NCBI GenBank assembly: GCA_010027915.1
Contig: RGUG01000032.1
Coordinates: forward strand, 1-9,672
From: a bacterium
Lineage (GTDB): Bacteria > Margulisbacteria > Marinamargulisbacteria > SXXA01
Reading direction: 5' to 3'
DNA: 9,672 bases
Position numbers and translations under genes: made by a program. Positions 1 to 5,742 of this stretch are shown piece by piece; the stretch's first letter is position 1; every line of letters starts with the position of its first letter. The notes under the pieces were generated by a model that saw nothing but the letters and a program-made list of their open reading frames with translations, was not told where the DNA came from and did not search any database.

Positions 1-1
1 C

Positions 2-574
2 GGGGTTCGCTCAACCTTGGATACCCTGGCGACCCACCTCTGGCAGACCACCCATTCGCTGCAATCGGTGTCAGAGGCCGACTTGGATCGCATTGAAGAA
101 CGCTTGGACCAGTTATTTAAAGCCAAAACCAAATACAAAGTGCTCACGACGTTGGCATTGGTCGAAAAATGGCGGGATATCCAAGCCCGTTATGATGCGT
201 TGTCACAGCATCAACAAGAATGGGCCGATTGTCAGGCATTATCCGAACAACTCACCCCCCTGTTGTACGATCAAGCGGCGGCATTAACCCAAGCCCGCCA
301 TGCGTGTGCCCGCCAATTGAGTCGTGCTGTGACACCCCTCTTGCATCGGTTGGGATTGCCCCATGCCACCTTCGACTGCCAATGGACCCCAACGGAACCC
401 TATGCATTGGGGATGGACAAGGTCGAATGGATGGTGACCATTAACCCCGGTGAAGCAGCCAAGCCCTTGCGTAAAGCCGCGTCTGGTGGCGAATTGTCGC
501 GTGTCATGCTGGCGATTCATGCTGCCATGGTAACCCGTCAGGTATCCCCTACCATTGTATTAGACGGTCGGTGA
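2..574 (+). pseudogene. recN: DNA repair protein RecN, upstream part of a broken gene (5' end outside the window)
   Basis: RecN is an SMC-like ATPase that acts early in double-strand break repair. This frame is open from the left edge and stops at a TGA at 572-574. The first part is charged and helical, with the RecN-type segment ERLDQLFKAKTKY, consistent with the end of the coiled coil. The C-terminal ATPase half then follows: ALGMDKVEWMVTINPGE and the ABC signature ASGGELSR at about 479-502. It reaches the start of Walker B (TIVLD, 551-565) and then reads only two more codons before the stop. The conserved continuation (E-V-D-T/V-G-I-x-G) is absent. The rest of the protein resumes in another frame immediately downstream, so the gene is frameshifted by a deletion. 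Family identity is certain from the motifs. Whether the break is real or an assembly error cannot be decided here. Confidence 0.85.
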
Positions 575-800
575 GTTGGCCCAATATGCCCAAGTATTGT
601 GTGTGACGCATTTGGCTCAGATTGCCCAATTTGCTACCCATCATATTCGAATTGAAAAACACGTGCGAGACGGTGTGACGGTGACCACGGCCCATCCTTT
701 GTCTATGACTGATCGTCAAGCCGAACTAAAACGCATGATTGGTGGTGATCAATTGCTGCATCGCATTACCGCCTATGCCGTTGAATCCCCTCACCCATGA
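567..800 (+). pseudogene. recN: RecN C-terminal remnant in the shifted frame
   Basis: This frame opens after a TAG at 561-563 and continues the RecN match with QVLCVTHLAQIAQFA, the conserved switch region just after Walker B. It then runs through IEKHVRDGVTVTTAHPL and a RecN-like end (ELKRMIGGDQLL), stopping at TGA 798-800. A TTG at 576 could serve as a start codon in principle, but no ribosome binding site is visible and the piece has no ATPase core of its own. In E. coli and B. subtilis RecN, 25 residues lie between the Walker B aspartate and the Q of QV(L/M)C. Here only 25 nucleotides (566-590) lie between them, so about 50 nt is missing. The final TGA overlaps the hisC ATG (ATGA), so the operon junction is intact even though recN is broken. 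Confidence 0.82.
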
Positions 801-1906
801 TGATCCCTCGCCCCGCCTTGCAATCATTGCCACCTTATGTGCCAGGCCAATCCATCGAATCGGTCATGAAACAGCATGGTCTAGAGCATGTCATTAAATT
901 GGCGTCCAATGAAAACCCGTTGGGGTGTCCCGTGTCAGCGTCGGTTTATGAGGCCTTTGTGGCCACGGCCCATCGCTATCCCCCTACCCACCATGGGTTG
1001 CGTGACACGTTGGCCCAGTTGCATGGGGTTTCACCCGATGCGGTGTTATTGGGCAATGGGTCAGATGAATTGTTGCAGATCATTGCCCTGTCCATGCTAT
1101 CCCCGGGGGATCATGTACTCACTGCTAAAGAAACATTTTCTGAATACCGGTTTGTGACCGCCCTGGCCGGGGCCTCTCTGACCGAAGTCCCACTCAAAGA
1201 CCATACCTATGATGTGGCCGGGATATTGGCTCAGGTGACCCCTGCCACGCGGGTGGTATACATTGCCAACCCCAATAATCCCACTGGTACCTTGTTGGGG
1301 CGATCGGACATGACCACCCTGATGACCGCATTGCCGTCCCATGTGTTGGTGGTGTGGGACCAGGCGTATGCCGACTATGTGACCCATCCTGATTGGATGC
1401 CCCTTCATGACCTGTTGGCGTTTCCCAACGTGGTGGTGACCCGTACTTTTTCCAAATTGTATGGGTTGGCTGCGTTTCGTTTGGGTTATGCCATGGCGTC
1501 TGAGGCCGTGATTCAATGTTTGCAATTGGCCAAACCCCCCTTTAATGTCAACGGATTGGCCTTGGCGGCCGGTCAAGCGGTGTTGGCCATGCCAGCATTT
1601 GTGGCGGAGAGTTTATCCCTCAACCAATCGGGCATGCACTGGTTGACCCACGCCCTTCGAGCACGGGGGTGGGAGGTGGTGCCGTCCCAGGCTAATTTTG
1701 TGTGTGTTCATGTGGGCCCAGCGGCCTTGGCATTGACCCGGTTTTTGTTGACCCAGGGCATTATTATTCGGCATTTGGCATCCTTTGGGATGCCGCATTA
1801 TGTGCGGATCACCATTGGGCTTCCCGAGGAATTACAACGGTGTATGGCGGCCGTTGACCGCTTCTTGTCTGATCAACGGGGGACAGGTACAATTCCGCCA
1901 CCATGA
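797..1906 (+). CDS. hisC: Histidinol-phosphate aminotransferase (class I/II PLP aminotransferase)
   Basis: It transfers an amino group between glutamate and imidazole-acetol phosphate in histidine synthesis. HisC-type enzymes may also serve aromatic amino acids. The 369-residue length is usual for the family. Visible motifs in order are LASNENPLG (35-43), GNGSDELLQII (86-96), the NPNNPTG segment (158-164), D188 with Y191 in WDQAY (pyridine-ring contact), and TRTFSKLYGLA with the Schiff-base lysine at K220. The phosphate-binding arginine R228 follows in FRLGYA, and a VRITIG stretch lies near the C-terminus. WDQAY carries Q where DEAY is more common. The ATGATG start overlaps the recN stop (ATGA), and no Shine-Dalgarno is seen, so translation probably depends on coupling. 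The end overlaps the next gene by 4 nt. No other his genes are in the window, so the substrate (histidinol-phosphate or aromatic) is inferred from family only. Confidence 0.93.
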   Translation: MMIPRPALQSLPPYVPGQSIESVMKQHGLEHVIKLASNENPLGCPVSASVYEAFVATAHRYPPTHHGLRDTLAQLHGVSPDAVLLGNGSDELLQIIALSMLSPGDHVLTAKETFSEYRFVTALAGASLTEVPLKDHTYDVAGILAQVTPATRVVYIANPNNPTGTLLGRSDMTTLMTALPSHVLVVWDQAYADYVTHPDWMPLHDLLAFPNVVVTRTFSKLYGLAAFRLGYAMASEAVIQCLQLAKPPFNVNGLALAAGQAVLAMPAFVAESLSLNQSGMHWLTHALRARGWEVVPSQANFVCVHVGPAALALTRFLLTQGIIIRHLASFGMPHYVRITIGLPEELQRCMAAVDRFLSDQRGTGTIPPP

Positions 1907-2244
1907 CAATGATGATCACACCTTGGGGACAATGGGAAGTATTGCTTGAGTCCTCTTCATGCAAAGTCAAGCGCATTATCGTCACCCCTGGCCATCGCTT
2001 AAGCTATCAACGTCACACCAAACGCCGTGAAAACTGGGTGGTGGTCGAAGGGGTGGCTACGGTGACACTGGATGGCGTCGTTACCGATTATCCCACAGGG
2101 ACAGTGGTAACCATTGAGCGTGAAGTGGCCCATCGCGTGGCCAACCAAGGGGAGGTATCCTTGGTATTGATTGAAGTGCAACAGGGCACTTATTTTGGGG
2201 AAGATGACATCGTCCGTTTGGATGATGACTATGGTCGTGCCTAG
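1903..2244 (+). CDS. Stand-alone cupin of the mannose-6-phosphate isomerase type II family
   Basis: The 113-residue protein corresponds to just the C-terminal cupin of bifunctional mannose-1-phosphate guanylyltransferase/phosphomannose isomerase. Diagnostic stretches are TPWGQWEVL (6-14), VKRIIVTPGHRLSYQRH (22-38), ENWVVVEG (43-50), AHRVANQGEVSLVLIEVQQG (76-95) and the highly typical GEDDIVRLDDDYGR at the end. Likely metal ligands are H38, E43 and H77. K40 sits where many bifunctional enzymes have a further His. No guanylyltransferase domain is present in this frame or nearby. The ATG overlaps the hisC stop (ATGA); in-frame ATGs at 1909 and 1912 are alternatives. The neighbouring rfbD suggests a role in nucleotide-sugar metabolism, with isomerisation of mannose-6-P and fructose-6-P the best guess. 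A different sugar-phosphate substrate is possible. Confidence 0.85.
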   Translation: MTMMITPWGQWEVLLESSSCKVKRIIVTPGHRLSYQRHTKRRENWVVVEGVATVTLDGVVTDYPTGTVVTIEREVAHRVANQGEVSLVLIEVQQGTYFGEDDIVRLDDDYGRA

Positions 2245-3078
2245 GTGATTGCGGTCTTGGGTGCCCATGGCATGGTGGGGCATGCGGTGGTGGCGGCCCT
2301 AGGGGATCGTGCCTTACCCTTGACCCGTCAGAATGTGGCCTTAGATTCCCCTGATCTTGCGGTACAACTGGATCGCTTGCCGATGGTATCAGCGTGTGTG
2401 AATGTGGCGGCGTATACCCAGGTAGATGAGGCGGAGTCTCACGAGGCGTTGGCCACCCTGGTGAATGGGCATGCGGTGGGCGTGTTGAGTAGGTGGTGTG
2501 GGGCCAGGGGCATTCCATTGTGTCATGTTTCTACGGATTATGTGTTTGATGGATCGGGGGAGCAGCCCTGGATTGAAACCGATCAACGTGCCCCTTTAAA
2601 TGCGTATGGTCGCTCAAAGATGATCGGTGAAGATCATGTGATGGCCGGTGGTGCTCCTTATTGGATCTTTCGGGTTCAGTGGTTATATGGGCCCCAGGGC
2701 CGTCATTTTGTCCATACCATTTGGCGATTGCTACAAGAGACGTCGGGCCCGCTGTCGGTGGTGAATGATCAGTGGGGTTGCCCCACGCCCACTGGGTATT
2801 TGGCGTCGGTTGTTACCCAGTGTGTCAACGGCATGGTGCCGTATGGTATCTATCACCTGACCGGGTCCCATGCGGTGACTTGGTACGAGGTGGCACAGGC
2901 CATTGCGGTCTATGGGGGGTATGTGGATCGGGTGTGTCCTGTATCGTCGGAGGCCATGCCCCGTCCGGCTATTCGGCCCCGCAATGGACGCTTGTCCATG
3001 ACCAAAGCCCTTGCCGTGGGGATTCCAACCTTTGACTGGCATCAATCGTTAATCGACTATTTATCGGTTTTGAATTAG
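2245..3078 (+). CDS. rfbD: dTDP-4-dehydrorhamnose reductase (RmlD/RfbD family)
   Basis: This is an extended short-chain dehydrogenase that reduces dTDP-4-dehydro-L-rhamnose to dTDP-L-rhamnose with NAD(P)H, the last step of rhamnose-donor synthesis for surface polysaccharide. The 277 residues match family length. Motifs are the nucleotide-binding GAHGMVG near the N-terminus (6-12), NVAAYTQVDEAE (53-64), STDYVFDG (96-103), the catalytic YGRSK with Y121 and K125 followed by GE, and FRVQWLYGP (142-150). The C-terminal substrate half contains NDQWGCPTPTGYLA (174-187). The GTG start directly abuts the cupin TAG with no spacer and no recognisable Shine-Dalgarno, implying coupled or reinitiating translation. 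It is probably the last gene of this run. rfbA, rfbB and rfbC are not in the window, so dTDP-rhamnose specificity rests on family resemblance. Confidence 0.9.
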   Translation: MIAVLGAHGMVGHAVVAALGDRALPLTRQNVALDSPDLAVQLDRLPMVSACVNVAAYTQVDEAESHEALATLVNGHAVGVLSRWCGARGIPLCHVSTDYVFDGSGEQPWIETDQRAPLNAYGRSKMIGEDHVMAGGAPYWIFRVQWLYGPQGRHFVHTIWRLLQETSGPLSVVNDQWGCPTPTGYLASVVTQCVNGMVPYGIYHLTGSHAVTWYEVAQAIAVYGGYVDRVCPVSSEAMPRPAIRPRNGRLSMTKALAVGIPTFDWHQSLIDYLSVLN

Positions 3079-3081
3079 AAT
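3053..3081 (+). promoter_or_regulatory. Possible sigma-70-type promoter for the hem operon
   Basis: TCGACT (3053-3058, 4 of 6 to TTGACA) and TAGAAT (3076-3081, 5 of 6 to TATAAT) are separated by 17 nt. They overlap the 3' end of rfbD and sit about 70 nt before the hemA start. The position suits a promoter for hemACD after the tight upstream run ends. The match is modest and such pairs arise by chance, so this is a tentative call. Confidence 0.25.
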
Positions 3082-3117
3082 GCCCGCACTGGGGGTGGAT
3101 TACCCAGATAGTGGCTT

Positions 3118-3131
3118 AATCTTACAAGATT
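3118..3131. repeat. Short perfect inverted repeat upstream of hemA
   Basis: AATCTT (3118-3123) and AAGATT (3126-3131) form a 6-bp palindrome with a 2-nt centre, lying 18 nt before the hemA ATG in the only sizeable gap of the + strand gene run. It could be a small operator, but the loop is too short for an RNA hairpin, no T-run follows, and chance is a fair explanation. Confidence 0.3.
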
Positions 3132-3149
3132 GAATAATGGGTTGTGGAT

Positions 3150-4151
3150 ATGGGATTGTATTTTTTAGCGGTTACCCATCATACGGCGTCCAGTCGTGAC
3201 TTAGAGTCGGTTTACCTTGACGTAACCGAGCGGGATGTCATGCGGTCTCAATTACATTCCTTGGGTATCAGTGTGGCTTTTATTGCCACCTGTAATCGGT
3301 TTGAATTGATCGCCAATGGGCCGGATGCCCGGCTGATTCATCAGGCGGTGACTCAGTTGATGGCCCGCATGCGAGCCATTCCCGATTCATTTTGGGATCA
3401 GTATGCTGTTACCGGTCAAGATCATGAGGTGGTGTCCCATTTGTTTCATGTGGCGTGTGGCATGGATTCCATGATTATTGGGGAAGATGATATTTTGGCC
3501 CAAGTAAAACAATCGTATGCGGCGTATGCTCAAACCCCCGATACCCATTCGGTATTACATAAAGTATTTCAATCGGCGGTGGCGGTTGGCAAGCGGGCAC
3601 GACACGAAACCAGTATTTCCAAAGGCTCGTATTCGGTGAGTTCTCTGGCCATCGATTGGGTCAGAAAAGATGAGTTGGAATGGTTTAATCGGTCCGTATT
3701 AATGGTGGGGGCCGGGGTGATGGGTATTCGAACACTCAAAAAATTCCATGCCTTGGGACATCCCCGATTGACCTTGGTGAACCGAACGGATGCCAAAGCA
3801 GACCGATTGGCACATGCGTATGGGGTGTCTTGGTTTCCGTATCATGAACTACGCTCACGCCTTACTCAATACGAGCTGGTCTTTTTTGCATTGGCAAGTC
3901 CCAAGCCGATTGTCACCCCTGAGTGGGACATCCGTGGGGTTCGTCTGTTCATTGATATGGGAATGCCGCGCAACATTGCCCCGTCTATCGAAGGGGCCAA
4001 GGTGATCACGGTGGACCATTTAAAAACCGCCACCGATGCAACCGTTGCCAAACGGCGTGAGGAGATGATCAAGGTCAGCTTGATTATCGAAGAAGAATTG
4101 GGGCGCTTTGAAGAGTGGCGACAGCATCGCGACGTGGTCATGCGGGCATGA
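3150..4151 (+). CDS. hemA: Glutamyl-tRNA reductase, short form lacking the dimerisation domain
   Basis: It reduces glutamate on tRNA-Glu to glutamate-1-semialdehyde with NADPH, the first committed step of C5 tetrapyrrole synthesis. The catalytic domain shows VTHHTA (8-13) and ATCNRFEL with nucleophile C48. SHLFHVACGMDSMIIGE (96-112, including the conserved H100) and FQSAVAVGKRAR (140-151) follow. The NADPH domain has MVGAGVMG (185-192), a VNRT stretch (210-213) and DMGMPRNIAP (269-278). I chose ATG 3150 over the in-frame GTG 3144 because it places the first strand exactly as in E. coli HemA. The protein is only 333 residues against the usual 420 or so, and ends after IIEEELGRFEEW, where the spinal helix would lead into the C-terminal dimerisation domain. 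The stop overlaps hemC by ATGA, so the end is a clean gene boundary. Confidence 0.93.
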   Translation: MGLYFLAVTHHTASSRDLESVYLDVTERDVMRSQLHSLGISVAFIATCNRFELIANGPDARLIHQAVTQLMARMRAIPDSFWDQYAVTGQDHEVVSHLFHVACGMDSMIIGEDDILAQVKQSYAAYAQTPDTHSVLHKVFQSAVAVGKRARHETSISKGSYSVSSLAIDWVRKDELEWFNRSVLMVGAGVMGIRTLKKFHALGHPRLTLVNRTDAKADRLAHAYGVSWFPYHELRSRLTQYELVFFALASPKPIVTPEWDIRGVRLFIDMGMPRNIAPSIEGAKVITVDHLKTATDATVAKRREEMIKVSLIIEEELGRFEEWRQHRDVVMRA

Positions 4152-5026
4152 TGCCCCTTCGGTTGGGGACCCGTTCGTCGGCGTTGGCCATGGCCCAAGC
4201 TGACATGGTGTCCCACGCCATTCAGGTACGGGGAGGAGAGGTCACGTTGTGTCCCATGACCACCGAGGGGGATCGCAGCATGGGATCTTTGCAGGCCATG
4301 GGGGGGAAGGGGGTGTTTATTCGTGATATTGAACGGGCCTTGTTGTCTCATGAGGTGGACATGGCGATTCATTCACTCAAAGACGTCACCGCCACCATGG
4401 CCGATGGGACGGTGTTGGCAGGGTTTTTAGGGGGGGAGTCTTGTCGGGATTGTTTGGTGAGCCATGCGGGGTGGGACCTGAGTACCTTGCCGTCTGGGGC
4501 CACGGTGGGCTCCAGCAGTTTGAGACGGGCGGCGTTGTGTCATTATTATCGTCCCGATATTCAGGTGGTGCCCATTCGTGGCAATGTGCAGACCCGCTTG
4601 GCATCCCTTGACACCTTGGATGCGGTTATGTTGTCAGAAGTAGGGTTGTTACGATTGGGTATCACCCAATGGCCGGTGGTTCCTTTGTCTCCCCTGGACT
4701 TTATACCGGCCCCAGGCCAAGGGGTGATTGCCATTCAAGTTCGTGACGACGATGAGCGTGCCCGTACCATGGCGGCGGCCATTTCGGATCCCCTTACCCA
4801 ATGCCATGCCTCGGCCCATACCCATTTTTTGAGGGGGGCTCATTTTGATTGCCAGGTGCCTTTGGGAATGCATTCATGGCTAGTGGGGCAACGGTTTTTG
4901 GCCACGTTGTTTCGTGCCACCGCCACTTATCAACAAATGGCGTTTGCCCAATTTGAATGTGGCATGGAAGAACGCGACCAGGTGGCGTGGGAATGGGGGC
5001 AACGGTGGCATCACACCCCCCTATGA
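4148..5026 (+). CDS. hemC: Porphobilinogen deaminase (hydroxymethylbilane synthase)
   Basis: It polymerises four porphobilinogens into hydroxymethylbilane using a covalently bound dipyrromethane cofactor. From the ATG at 4148 it has 292 residues, slightly short for the family. Motifs are LGTRSSALAMAQ (6-17), TTEGD (38-42), KGVFIRDIERALL (54-66), IHSLKDV with catalytic D79, VGSSSLRR (120-127), IRGNVQTRL (143-151), EVGLLRLG (164-171) and APGQG (188-192). The cofactor cysteine is C235 in FDCQVPLG. The usual A-E-R before the FL of the C-terminal domain is replaced by A-H-T-H-F-L. The start overlaps the hemA stop (ATGA), with a second ATG at 4151. An upstream in-frame GTG at 4115 would extend into hemA with no homology, so it was not used. 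No Shine-Dalgarno is evident, so coupling to hemA is likely. Confidence 0.94.
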   Translation: MMPLRLGTRSSALAMAQADMVSHAIQVRGGEVTLCPMTTEGDRSMGSLQAMGGKGVFIRDIERALLSHEVDMAIHSLKDVTATMADGTVLAGFLGGESCRDCLVSHAGWDLSTLPSGATVGSSSLRRAALCHYYRPDIQVVPIRGNVQTRLASLDTLDAVMLSEVGLLRLGITQWPVVPLSPLDFIPAPGQGVIAIQVRDDDERARTMAAAISDPLTQCHASAHTHFLRGAHFDCQVPLGMHSWLVGQRFLATLFRATATYQQMAFAQFECGMEERDQVAWEWGQRWHHTPL

Positions 5027-5691
5027 GGGTGGTGTTTACGGGCACGGGGTTGCCCAGTGAGCAGGTAAGGAAAGGGCTGAGCCTGCAGGGGTGGGAGTGG
5101 GTCCATGTGCCCATGTTTCGATTGGCTCCCTGCATACCCCCTGACGTATCAGCGCAGTTGGCGTGGGCCACTTGGGTGATTGTGACCAGCCAAGAGACGG
5201 TCCGTCTGTTGGGCCCTTTTTGGTCTCAGGCGACCCATACACGGATGATGGCCGTTGGACCGGTGACCAGCCAGGCCATGGGGTCATGGGGGTATTCGGT
5301 GCCGTATCCAACCAATGGGACCTATTCGTACGAGTCCGTGATGGAGTCGTTGCCGGAGTCATTGGCCGGAGAACGTATCTTGGTGCCCGGTTCGGCATGG
5401 TCGGATTCGCATGCCGATCAACGGTTGCGTGACCGTGGGGCCACGGTACGACGTTGCGTGGTGTATCAGCCCCACCCCACGGGGTTGTCATTGCCTCGTT
5501 TGACCAGTCTTGATGTGGTGGTGGTCAGTAGCCCTGCCCAAGCCAAGGGGGTGGGGAAGGTATCGGCCCGATTGATTGCCATTGGTGATAAGGCCCAGGC
5601 AAGTTTGGGTGCCCGGGCTTGGGCCGTGAGGGTGGGAGATGAAGCGGGGTTGTTATCACGTCTTTATGACCTGCGAGATGGCGTGGTCTAA
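5023..5691 (+). CDS. hemD: Uroporphyrinogen-III synthase
   Basis: It cyclises hydroxymethylbilane with inversion of ring D to give uroporphyrinogen III, the precursor of heme and other tetrapyrroles. The family diverges strongly in sequence. The two-lobed pattern is nevertheless visible: VVFTGTGLPSEQV (3-15), WVIVTSQETV (51-60) and AVGPVTSQAMGSWGY (77-91) in the first lobe. RILVPGSAWSDS (118-129), LRDRGATVRRCVVYQ (135-149), DVVVVSSP (164-171) and AIGDKAQASLGARAW (186-200) follow in the second. The length of 222 residues is a little below the common 240-260. The ATG at 5023 overlaps the hemC stop (ATGA) and gives the expected N-terminal strand; upstream in-frame starts lie inside hemC. Position directly after hemC supports the assignment as much as the motifs do. 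A hairpin terminator candidate follows. Confidence 0.88.
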   Translation: MRVVFTGTGLPSEQVRKGLSLQGWEWVHVPMFRLAPCIPPDVSAQLAWATWVIVTSQETVRLLGPFWSQATHTRMMAVGPVTSQAMGSWGYSVPYPTNGTYSYESVMESLPESLAGERILVPGSAWSDSHADQRLRDRGATVRRCVVYQPHPTGLSLPRLTSLDVVVVSSPAQAKGVGKVSARLIAIGDKAQASLGARAWAVRVGDEAGLLSRLYDLRDGVV

Positions 5692-5698
5692 CCGATGC

Positions 5699-5737
5699 CC
5701 CAAGGCGGTGGGGTGGCCGCCTCGGGTGCTGGTTTTT
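5699..5737 (+). terminator. Probable rho-independent terminator of the hem operon
   Basis: AGGCGG (5703-5708) pairs with CCGCCT (5717-5722) around an 8-nt loop. CCC (5699-5701) and GGG (5724-5726) can extend the stem past one mismatch. A TTTTTGTT run starts at 5733, 6 nt beyond the stem, which is a little far. It lies in the 51-bp gap between convergent hemD and clpB. No T-run follows the hairpin on the - strand, so it mainly serves the + strand. Confidence 0.45.
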
Positions 5738-5742
5738 GTTGC

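Noticed and set aside
566..596. Programmed ribosomal frameshift in recN
   Set aside because: No slippery heptamer is visible, and the missing Walker B segment could not be restored by frameshifting.
3089..3107. CTGGG/CCCAG hairpin after rfbD as a terminator
   Set aside because: The stem is only 5 bp with a 9-nt loop and no T-run follows, so termination is not supported.
4115..4147. Upstream GTG start for hemC
   Set aside because: It would add 11 residues with no family resemblance inside hemA, while ATG 4148 gives the standard N-terminus and an ATGA overlap.
4957..5022. Upstream start for hemD inside hemC
   Set aside because: The extra residues have no resemblance to uroporphyrinogen-III synthase. 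ATG 5023 begins at the expected first strand.
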